Shown here piece by piece: positions 57,836 to 64,000 of a stretch of 64,000 nt of DNA. Positions within the stretch are counted from its first letter, which is position 1. Every line of letters starts with the position of its first letter. The translations under genes and the position numbers were made by a program. Source of the stretch: Streptomyces lavendulae subsp. lavendulae (lineage in GTDB: Bacteria; Actinomycetota; Actinomycetes; Streptomycetales; Streptomycetaceae); contig NZ_CP024985.1 in NCBI RefSeq assembly GCF_002803845.1, positions 4,402,001-4,466,000 of the forward strand. Reading direction: 5' to 3'. The notes beneath the pieces are model-generated. The model saw nothing but the letters and a program-made list of their open reading frames with translations, was not told the origin of the DNA and made no database searches.

Positions 57836-59062
57836 GTGAAGACCAGGGACCGTGCCGTCGTCGCTGCCGTGACCGTCGCCTGCTGCGTCGCCGCGGTCTT
57901 CCTGGGCGTACGGCCGGTGCCTTCGCTCGCGGCCGTCGCGGTCGCCCTCGCCGCCTTCGGCTGCCGGCCGCGGTCGCACGAGTGGACCGGGGCCGCCACC
58001 GGCGCCGCCGGCCTGCTGCTCCTGGTGGCCACGTTCGCCTGGCCCGGACGCGGAACGACCGAAGGGTCGGTGTGGCACCTGGTCGCCGTGGGAGCGGTAC
58101 TGCTGCTGCTGACGGCGGCGGTGCGCCGCTCGCCCCGGCGCCGGCTCCTGGCGGGCGGCGGGCTCGGCGCCGCGGCCGTCGCCGTATGGACCGTCCCGCT
58201 CGTACCGGACTCCTCCTTCTTCGAGTACCTGGGCGTGATCGCCTTCTGGTCGGTGCCGATCGCCGGCGCGGTCGTCGTCGGCGGCTATCCCCGGCTGATG
58301 GAGGACCGCCGCAGACAGGCGGTCCTTGCCGCGCGCCGCGCCCAGCAGCTCGAACTCGCCCACGATCTGCACGACTTCGTAGCCCACGACGTCAGCGGCA
58401 TCGTCGTGCAGGCCCAGGCCGCCCGGTTCGTGGCCCAGCACGATCCGGCGGCGGCGATCCAGGCACTGGAGCGGATCGAGCGGGCCGGACTCGCGGCACT
58501 GGCCTCGATCGACCGTACGGTCCGGATGCTGCGCACGTCCGACCGGAACACCGACGGCACCGACGGCACCGACGGCGACGGCGACGGCGGCGACGGCGGC
58601 GACCCGACCGTGGCCCGTACGGTCCTCCCCGGCACCGGCGAACTCGCCGAAGTCGTCGAGCGGTTCGGCGAAACCGGAGACGTCCGGGCCCGACTCGACC
58701 TGGCCCCGGGCGTCACCGAAGCCCTCTCCCGCGAAGGGGCCGCCACGGTCCACCGGGTGGTGGTGGAGGCGCTCACCAACGTCCGCCGGCACGCGCCGGG
58801 AGCGGCCGGCGTACGGGTCGTGCTCAGCACGGACGGTACGAACGTCGAGGTCAGCGTCACCGACGACGGTGGCCGCGGCCGCTCCGCGCACCTGCCCGGG
58901 CTCCCCCGCCTCGAACGGGGAACCGGGGGCGGCGGCGGACTGCTCGCGCTGGCCGAACGCGTCCGCGCCTTCGGCGGCACCTTCGCCTCGGGGCCGTACC
59001 GGGACGGCTGGCGCGTGACCGCGGTCCTCCCCGCCACCGGCCCGCACGCCACGGCATCATGA
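57836..59062 (+). CDS. Two-component sensor histidine kinase (HisKA_3 type)
   Basis: A 408-residue membrane kinase. The N-terminal 140 residues have about five hydrophobic helices without a large external sensor. The HisKA_3 dimerisation/phospho-acceptor region is HDLHDFVAHDVSGIVVQAQA, with His the predicted phosphorylation site. A low-complexity Asp/Gly/Thr stretch (DGTDGTDGDGDGGDGGD) splits it from the HATPase_c domain with VVVEALTNVRRHAPG (N-box) and GTGGGGGLLALAERV. GTG 57836 is chosen as the last in-frame start before the first helix. It is followed four bases later by its response regulator. Confidence 0.9.
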   Translation: MKTRDRAVVAAVTVACCVAAVFLGVRPVPSLAAVAVALAAFGCRPRSHEWTGAATGAAGLLLLVATFAWPGRGTTEGSVWHLVAVGAVLLLLTAAVRRSPRRRLLAGGGLGAAAVAVWTVPLVPDSSFFEYLGVIAFWSVPIAGAVVVGGYPRLMEDRRRQAVLAARRAQQLELAHDLHDFVAHDVSGIVVQAQAARFVAQHDPAAAIQALERIERAGLAALASIDRTVRMLRTSDRNTDGTDGTDGDGDGGDGGDPTVARTVLPGTGELAEVVERFGETGDVRARLDLAPGVTEALSREGAATVHRVVVEALTNVRRHAPGAAGVRVVLSTDGTNVEVSVTDDGGRGRSAHLPGLPRLERGTGGGGGLLALAERVRAFGGTFASGPYRDGWRVTAVLPATGPHATAS

Positions 59063-59066
59063 CCCC

Positions 59067-59735
59067 GTGACCACCCGCATCCTGATAGCCGACGACCAGG
59101 AAGACGTGCGCAACGGCTTCCGGCTCATCCTCGACTCGCAGCCCGACATGACCGTCGTCGGGGAGGCCGCCGACGGTGCGGAGGCGGTCGAGCTCGCCCG
59201 TACGCTGCGGCCCGACGTCGTCATCGCCGACATCCGGATGCCGCGCCTGGACGGCCTGGAGGTGACCCGGCTGCTGGCGGGCCCGACCGCCGAACACCCC
59301 GTCCGCGTCGTCGTCGTCACGACCTTCGACCTCGACGACTACGTGCACACCGCACTGCGCAACGGGGCCTGCGGCTTCCTGCTGAAGCGGTCGGGTCCCA
59401 ACCTGCTGATCGAGGGCGTACGGGCGGCGATGGCCGGGGACACCCTGATCGGTCCGCAGCTCACGGTCCGGCTGCTGCGCAGCCTCTCCGCCCCGCAGCC
59501 CCGACCGGCTCCGGAGCCGCCGGCCGCCGCCGCCGACCCCCTGACCGCGCGGGAGCGGGAGATCGCCCTGCTCGTCGCACGCGGACTGACCAACGCCGAG
59601 GTCGGCGCCGAGCTGTTCATCTCGCCGGGCACCGCCAAGACCCACGTCGCCAACATCCAGGCGAAGCTGGCGGTGCGCAACCGGGTGGGCATCGCCGCAT
59701 GGGCCTGGGAGACCGGCCTGGCGGGCAAGGCCTGA
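59067..59735 (+). CDS. NarL/LuxR-family response regulator partner
   Basis: A 222-residue regulator. The receiver has LIADDQED, phospho-Asp in VVIADIRMPRLDG, TTFDLDDYV and GFLLKRSGPNLLIEG (conserved Lys). The LuxR HTH is LTAREREIALLVARGLTNAE, then SPGTAKTHVANIQAKLAVRN. GTG 59067 follows the kinase stop by four bases, so the pair is cotranscribed and forms one phosphorelay. The HisKA_3 kinase/NarL pairing is typical. Target genes are unknown; the divergent secreted protein is a positional candidate. Confidence 0.93.
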   Translation: MTTRILIADDQEDVRNGFRLILDSQPDMTVVGEAADGAEAVELARTLRPDVVIADIRMPRLDGLEVTRLLAGPTAEHPVRVVVVTTFDLDDYVHTALRNGACGFLLKRSGPNLLIEGVRAAMAGDTLIGPQLTVRLLRSLSAPQPRPAPEPPAAAADPLTAREREIALLVARGLTNAEVGAELFISPGTAKTHVANIQAKLAVRNRVGIAAWAWETGLAGKA

Positions 59736-59792
59736 GCAGCCGGTTCGCAGCGGCGTGATCCCGTGTTCACGGGCGGATGGCAAGCTTGAAGG

Positions 59793-61634
59793 ATGAACGA
59801 TGCTGCCCCGGCGCCCACCCCTGCGCCCGCGCCCCGCCGACGTGCCCGAGTCCGTGCCCCCGAGCTGATCGGCAAGGGCGGCTGGCTCAATACCGGAGGC
59901 ACCTCCTACACCCTCGCTGACCTGCGGGGACGGATCGTGATTCTCGATTTTTGGACCTTCTGCTGCATCAACTGCCTGCACGTCCTCGACGAGCTGCGCG
60001 AGCTGGAGGAGAAGCACCGCGACACCGTCGTGATCATCGGGGTGCACTCGCCGAAGTTCGTGCACGAGGCCGACCACGCGGCCGTCGTCGATGCCGTCGA
60101 GCGGTACGAGGTGCATCACCCCGTGCTCGACGACCCCGAGCTCGCGACCTGGAAGCAGTACGCCGTGCGGGCCTGGCCGACGCTGGTGGTGATCGACCCC
60201 GAGGGGTACGTCGTCGCGCAGCACGCCGGTGAGGGGCACGCGCACGCCATCGCGCGGCTCGTCGAGGAGCTGGAGGCCGAGCACGAGGCCAAGGGGACCC
60301 TGCGGCGCGGTGACGGGCCCTACGTGGCGCCCGAGCCCGTCGCGACCGACCTGCGGTTCCCCGGCAAGGCGGTGCTGCTGGCGAACGGGAACCTGCTCGT
60401 GTCGGACTCGACGCGGCACCAGCTGGTGGAGCTGGCCCCGGACGGGGAGAGCGTCGTGCGCCGGATCGGCAGTGGGGAGCGGGGCTTCGGGCCCGACGCC
60501 TTCAGCGAGCCGCAGGGGCTCGCGCTGCTGCCCGACGGCCGGGTCGTGGTCGCCGACACCGTCAACCACGCGCTGCGGGTGTTCGACCCCGCCACGGGCG
60601 CCGTCGAGACCGTCGCCGGGACCGGGCGGCAGTGGTGGCAGGGGTCACCGACCTCCGGGCCGGCCCTGGAGGTGGACCTGTCCTCCCCCTGGGACGTGGC
60701 CTGGTGGCAGGGCCGGGTGTGGATCGCCATGGCCGGCGTGCACCAGCTGTGGACCTGGGACCCCGAGGCGGGGACGGTCCGGGTGGCCGCCGGGACCACC
60801 AACGAGGGGCTCGTCGACGGCCCCGCCGCCGAGGCCTGGTTCGCGCAGCCGTCCGGGCTGTCGGCCGCCGGGGACCGGCTGTGGATCGCCGACTCCGAGA
60901 CCAGCTCCCTGCGCTACGCGGAGCCCGACGGCGAGGGCGGGTACGCGATCCGGTCCGCCGTCGGCACCGGGCTGTTCGACTTCGGCCACCGCGACGGCGA
61001 CGCCGCCCAGGCCCTGCTCCAGCACCCTCTCGGGGTGACCGCCCTGCCGGACGGCTCGGTCGCGGTCTGCGACACGTACAACCATGCGCTGAGGCGGTTC
61101 GACCCGGCCACCGGGCAGGTGACCACCCTCGCCACCGACCTGCGCGAGCCCAGCGACGCCGTCCTCGTCGGCGAGGACATCGTGGTCGTGGAGTCCGCCC
61201 GGCACCGGCTGACCCGGCTGCGGCTGCCCGAGGAGGCCGTACGGGTCGACGCGGTCGCCCACCGCACGCAGCGGGCCGCCACCGAGGTCGCCCCGGGCAC
61301 GCTCCGCCTCGACGTGGTCTTCCAGGCCCCGGCCGGGCAGAAGCTGGACACCCGTTACGGCCCCTCCACCCGGCTGCTGGTCTCCTCGACCCCGCCGGAA
61401 CTCCTCGCGGAGGGGGAGGGCCCCGGCTCGGACCTGTTCCGCGAGCTCGTGCTGAACCCGGAGGTCACCGAGGGCGTCCTGCACGTGTCGGCGATGGCCG
61501 CCTCCTGCGACGACGACCCGGCCAACGAGTACCCGGCCTGCCACGTCCACCAGCAGGACTGGGGCGTGCCCGTCCGGGTGGTCGCGGACGGCGCCGTGCG
61601 TCTCCCGCTCGTCCTCGCCGGTCTGGACGCCTGA
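59793..61634 (+). CDS. Thioredoxin-like/NHL-repeat protein
   Basis: A 613-residue protein. Residues 30-165 form a thioredoxin-like (AhpC/TSA-type) domain with FWTFCCINCLHVLDELRELE, so Cys 58-Ile-Asn-Cys 61 is the likely redox pair. Residues 170-500 contain NHL beta-propeller repeats such as VSDSTRHQLVELAPDGESV, DTVNHALRVFDPATGAVETV and CDTYNHALRRFDPATGQV. A C-terminal beta domain ends in a DDDPANEYPACHVHQQDW segment. This is the layout of NHLRC2, whose biochemical role is uncertain. A Pro/Ala/Arg-rich N-terminus has no signal peptide. A hairpin terminator follows. Confidence 0.9.
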   Translation: MNDAAPAPTPAPAPRRRARVRAPELIGKGGWLNTGGTSYTLADLRGRIVILDFWTFCCINCLHVLDELRELEEKHRDTVVIIGVHSPKFVHEADHAAVVDAVERYEVHHPVLDDPELATWKQYAVRAWPTLVVIDPEGYVVAQHAGEGHAHAIARLVEELEAEHEAKGTLRRGDGPYVAPEPVATDLRFPGKAVLLANGNLLVSDSTRHQLVELAPDGESVVRRIGSGERGFGPDAFSEPQGLALLPDGRVVVADTVNHALRVFDPATGAVETVAGTGRQWWQGSPTSGPALEVDLSSPWDVAWWQGRVWIAMAGVHQLWTWDPEAGTVRVAAGTTNEGLVDGPAAEAWFAQPSGLSAAGDRLWIADSETSSLRYAEPDGEGGYAIRSAVGTGLFDFGHRDGDAAQALLQHPLGVTALPDGSVAVCDTYNHALRRFDPATGQVTTLATDLREPSDAVLVGEDIVVVESARHRLTRLRLPEEAVRVDAVAHRTQRAATEVAPGTLRLDVVFQAPAGQKLDTRYGPSTRLLVSSTPPELLAEGEGPGSDLFRELVLNPEVTEGVLHVSAMAASCDDDPANEYPACHVHQQDWGVPVRVVADGAVRLPLVLAGLDA

Positions 61635-61650
61635 GCGCGGACCGGTGGGC

Positions 61651-61683
61651 GGTGACCGGCGCGCACACGGCGCGCCGGTCACC
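61651..61683. terminator. Bidirectional hairpin terminator
   Basis: GGTGACCGGCGCG (61651-61663) pairs perfectly with CGCGCCGGTCACC (61671-61683) around CACACGG. It lies between the convergent thioredoxin-NHL and M18 peptidase stops and can terminate both. Confidence 0.88.
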
Positions 61684-61701
61684 GGCCGGTCGGCCGAACG
61701 G

Positions 61702-62994
61702 TCAGCCCTCCAGGAAGGCCAGCAGGGCGTTGGCGAGGAGGAACGGGTCGTCCGCGCCGCACAGTTCGCGGGCGGAGTGCATCGAGAGGATCGCGACGCC
61801 GATGTCGACCGTCTGGATGCCGTGGCGGGCGGCGGTGATCGGGCCGATGGTGGTGCCGCACGGCATGGAGTTGTTGGAGACGAACGTCTGCCACGGCACG
61901 CCGGCCCGCTCGCAGGCGGCCGCGAACACGGCCCGGCCGCTGCCGTCCGTCGCGTACCGCTGGTTGACGTTGACCTTCAGGATCGGGCCGCCGTTGGCGC
62001 GCGGGTGGTGCGAAGGGTCGTGGCGCTCCGAGTAGTTGGGGTGTACGGCGTGCCCGGTGTCGGAGGAGAGGCAGATCGTGCCGGCGAAGGCGCGGGCCCG
62101 GTCCTCGTAGGAGCCGCCGCGGGCGAAGACAGAACGTTCCAGCACGTTGCCCAGCAGGGGGCCGTCGGCGCCGGTGTCGGACTGCGAGCCGTTCTCCTCG
62201 TGGTCGAACGCCGCCAGCACCGGGATGTGGTCCAGTGCGCCGCCCGCCGAGACGGCGGCCAGCGCGGCGACGCCCGCGTGCACCGATAGCAGGTTGTCCA
62301 TGCGGGGACCGGCGAGCAGTTCGCGGTCGCGGCCCAGGTAGGCGGGCGGCTCGATGGAGTGGACCATCAGGTCCCAGCCGGCCACGGAGCCCTGCGGCAG
62401 GCCCTCTTCCTCCTCCAGGAAGGCGATCAGGTCGCCCTCGCGGGCGTCGCCGAGGCCCCAGATCGGCTGCATGTGCCGCTGCTTGTCGAGCTTGAGGCCG
62501 TCGGTGTTCACCGACCGGTCGAGGTGCACGGCGAGTTGGGGGACGCGCAGCAGCGCGCGGTCCACGTTGACGAGCCGCTCGGTGCCGTCCCGCAGGGACA
62601 GGCGCCCGGCCAGGCCCAGGTCCCGGTCCAGCCAGGTGTTGAGCAGGGTGCCCCCGTAGATCTCCACGGCGACCTGCCGCCAGCCCTGCGAGCCGGTGTC
62701 CGGTACCGGCTTGACCCGCAGGTTGGGGGAGTCGGTGTGCGCGCCGATGATCCGGAAGGGGGTGTGCGCGGACGCGCCCTCGGGCACGTACCAGGCGATG
62801 AGCGCGCCGCCGCGGAGGACGAACCGGCCTCCCGTGCCCGAGTCCCAGGCGTCCTGCTCCGACAACTGCCTGAAGCCTGCCTTCTCCAGCCGCTCCGCCG
62901 CGTTGGCGACGGCGTGGTACGGCGACGGACTGGCCGTCAGAAAGGTCATCAGGTCGTCGGTGTGGCCGCGGTCGAAGCGGGCGGGAGAGCTCAT
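61702..62994 (-). CDS. M18-family aminopeptidase
   Basis: A 430-residue two-zinc aspartyl-type aminopeptidase. Metal-binding segments are GAHTDSPNLRVKP, FDHEENGSQSDTGADGPL and SSDTGHAVHPNYSERHDP. NNSMPCGTTIGPITAARHGI and DIGVAILSMHSARELCG lie near the C-terminus. Members form large tetrahedral complexes that trim acidic N-terminal residues in the cytosol. ATG 62994 (MSSPARFDRG) follows AAGGTGA and is preferred to the in-frame ATG at 63027. It is a single-gene unit converging on the thioredoxin-NHL gene. Confidence 0.92.
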   Translation of the reverse strand: MSSPARFDRGHTDDLMTFLTASPSPYHAVANAAERLEKAGFRQLSEQDAWDSGTGGRFVLRGGALIAWYVPEGASAHTPFRIIGAHTDSPNLRVKPVPDTGSQGWRQVAVEIYGGTLLNTWLDRDLGLAGRLSLRDGTERLVNVDRALLRVPQLAVHLDRSVNTDGLKLDKQRHMQPIWGLGDAREGDLIAFLEEEEGLPQGSVAGWDLMVHSIEPPAYLGRDRELLAGPRMDNLLSVHAGVAALAAVSAGGALDHIPVLAAFDHEENGSQSDTGADGPLLGNVLERSVFARGGSYEDRARAFAGTICLSSDTGHAVHPNYSERHDPSHHPRANGGPILKVNVNQRYATDGSGRAVFAAACERAGVPWQTFVSNNSMPCGTTIGPITAARHGIQTVDIGVAILSMHSARELCGADDPFLLANALLAFLEG

Positions 62995-63095
62995 GTGGTT
63001 CACCTTAACGACGGTCGTGTTCGCCATGGCCGGACTGCGGCGGATAGCCGGAGGGTCGGGGGCCGGGGGTCGGTCGCCCCGCTGCCCCGTCGCTC

Positions 63096-63830
63096 TCAGC
63101 CCGGTGGCCGCTCGAATCTGCGCTGCAACTGCCGACGCTCGCCCCGGCGGATGCGCGGGAGCATCTCGGGGGTCTGCGGCGGGCGCTGCGCGCGTCTCTT
63201 GCGCCCGGCGCAGAAGATACAGGCCTCACCGGGAGGGGCATCGGGGTCGATGGGCGCGCCGGGGTGTTCGGAGCACCCGGAGGCGTTGCGCGGCCGGGAC
63301 AGTTCGCGGGCGACGATGAAGGCGCGGTGCAGGTCGTCGGCGATGCGGACGAAGTCCTGGTCGGGGGAGCCGAGGGTGAGGTGGAAGCGCTGCTCGTCGA
63401 TGGTGCGCAGGTACCGGCGGAGCACGTCGAGGGTGTACGGGGGCTCGGGCACCGGGTAGCCGAGGCGGCGCTGCTCGCCCGCGGGGGCGGGGCCGGCCTG
63501 GCGGCCGCCCTGGAGGCGCCGGCCGAGGCGGCGGCGGTCGTTGCAGATCAGGCAGCGGCCCCAGCCTTCGGGGGCCTCGGGGTCGAGGGCGCCGTTGGGG
63601 TGCTCGGGACAGCCGGTGTAGCTCTTGGCGGGGGCGAGTCCGGCGGCCGTCTGGAAGGCGACGTAGAGGGCGTCGGCGACGGGGTCGTACTCGGCGGGGT
63701 GCGCGCCGTCGTAGAGCTCGGTGATCCGGTCGCCGAGGGCGCCGACATTGGCCTGGAGCTCCTTGAGGGCGTACGGCCGCCCGGTGGGGACGGAATACCC
63801 CCTGCTGCTGTGCTGCTCCTGCGGACTCAT
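63096..63830 (-). CDS. Protein with duplicated CxxH...CxxC zinc-finger-like segments
   Basis: A 244-residue soluble protein. Two copies of a pattern are seen: GCPEHPNGALDPEAPEGWG then RCLICNDRRR, and GCSEHPGAPIDPDAPPGEA then CIFCAGRKRR. Each gives C-x2-H, a Pro/Asp linker of about 15-20 residues and C-x2-C, fit to hold one zinc. The halves are separated by helical segments: LYVAFQTAAGLAPAKSYTGC precedes the first and DFVRIADDLHRAFIVAREL the second. The whole protein looks like an internal duplication. The Arg-rich ends suggest nucleic-acid contact. ATG 63830 is used. I do not recognise a named family. Confidence 0.75.
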   Translation of the reverse strand: MSPQEQHSSRGYSVPTGRPYALKELQANVGALGDRITELYDGAHPAEYDPVADALYVAFQTAAGLAPAKSYTGCPEHPNGALDPEAPEGWGRCLICNDRRRLGRRLQGGRQAGPAPAGEQRRLGYPVPEPPYTLDVLRRYLRTIDEQRFHLTLGSPDQDFVRIADDLHRAFIVARELSRPRNASGCSEHPGAPIDPDAPPGEACIFCAGRKRRAQRPPQTPEMLPRIRRGERRQLQRRFERPPG

Positions 63831-63860
63831 GTCTACGAGCGTCCCATGAACGACCGACAA

Positions 63861-64000
63861 CGGGGAAAGCCGCCGGTGACGGGGGTGACGGGCAGGGTAC
63901 GGGGTCCGGGTGCGGCGCCCGTCACGGGGTCCGGGTACGCCAGCGGCCGGGCCCCCGTGCGGGAGGGCCCGGCCACTGCGCGTCCACCGTGTGCGCCGTC
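63861..64000. other. 140-bp intergenic edge with no recognised gene
   Basis: The last 140 bases contain two short copies of GGGGTCCGGGT and a GGGCCCGG-type dyad. No start codon with a convincing frame is seen. The upstream promoter of the zinc-finger-like gene presumably lies here. Confidence 0.6.

Noticed and set aside
1..64000. tRNA, rRNA or riboswitch genes
   Set aside because: No cloverleaf with a conserved TTCGA-type arm and CCA-adjacent acceptor was noticed in the gaps, nor any rRNA segment; a covariance-model scan would be needed for certainty.

Overview
The window is high-GC actinobacterial chromosome and almost certainly Streptomyces. The evidence is third-position GC so strong that most genes have long mirror-image open frames, many GTG starts, GTGA/ATGA start-stop overlaps, mycothiol- and F420-linked protein families, a proteasome-activator homologue and PASTA-type Ser/Thr kinases. 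Two perfect parS sites (GTTTCACGTGAAAC at 1868-1881 and 23310-23323) place it in the central, origin-proximal part of the chromosome, because Streptomyces parS sites cluster around oriC. From memory, the gene order resembles the S. coelicolor SCO38xx region. I see no insertion sequence, prophage, CRISPR array, rRNA or tRNA.

Layout. 1-3.2 kb: the tail of a LuxR-type regulator, a DUF2252 protein, a six-unit 16-bp repeat ending in parS, a J-domain protein and a rhodanese. 3.2-8.1 kb (minus): an acyl-CoA dehydrogenase and the phenylacetyl-CoA epoxidase operon paaABCDE. 8.2-12.5 kb: a DUF5819/HTTM membrane pair, a SpoU-type RNA methylase, a 557-bp gene-poor gap, a small membrane protein and a Crp/Fnr regulator. 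12.6-16.6 kb: paaN and, divergently, a 3-hydroxyacyl-CoA dehydrogenase with a TetR regulator. 16.6-21.1 kb: a barstar remnant, an Lrp regulator and branched-chain keto-acid dehydrogenase operon 1 (bkdABC). 21.2-30.7 kb (all minus): quinone reductase, K+ channel, moeA, mobA-like, bpa, and a PadR-controlled ABC exporter. 30.8-36.1 kb: secreted/membrane proteins and two divergent Ser/Thr kinases. 36.3-41 kb: an orphan response regulator and keto-acid dehydrogenase operon 2 (bkdFGH). 41-47.6 kb: GNAT, an unknown protein, an F420/FMN-type oxidoreductase, an SseB/DUF1266 protein, a mycoredoxin-like protein, a third kinase and an FAD monooxygenase. 47.7-50 kb: a papain-like peptidase with a lectin-type propeller, followed by a chagasin-like inhibitor. 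50-57 kb: GntR/MFS, a mycothiol-dependent enzyme, a nitrilase-fold hydrolase, a LURP-one protein, an ATP-grasp-like protein and an acyltransferase. 57-64 kb: a secreted protein, a two-component pair, a thioredoxin-NHL protein, an M18 aminopeptidase and a double zinc-finger-like protein.

How it fits together. The left 21 kb is centred on acyl-CoA metabolism: ring attack on phenylacetyl-CoA (paaABCDE), ring opening (paaN), beta-oxidation (3-hydroxyacyl-CoA dehydrogenase) and branched-chain acyl-CoA supply (bkd). One operator, ACCGNNCGNNCGGT, occurs upstream of paaA and between paaN and paaH, and with one core mismatch upstream of bkdA. This suggests a single TetR-type (PaaR-like) regulon joining aromatic and branched-chain catabolism.

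The most unusual local system is the pair at 47730-49982. A papain-fold peptidase with a complete catalytic set and a repeated HWWR-motif propeller is followed 12 bp later by a small inhibitor of the chagasin (I42) type; neither has a visible signal peptide. The only gene-poor stretches over 300 bp are 10948-11504 and 36966-37272, both described below.
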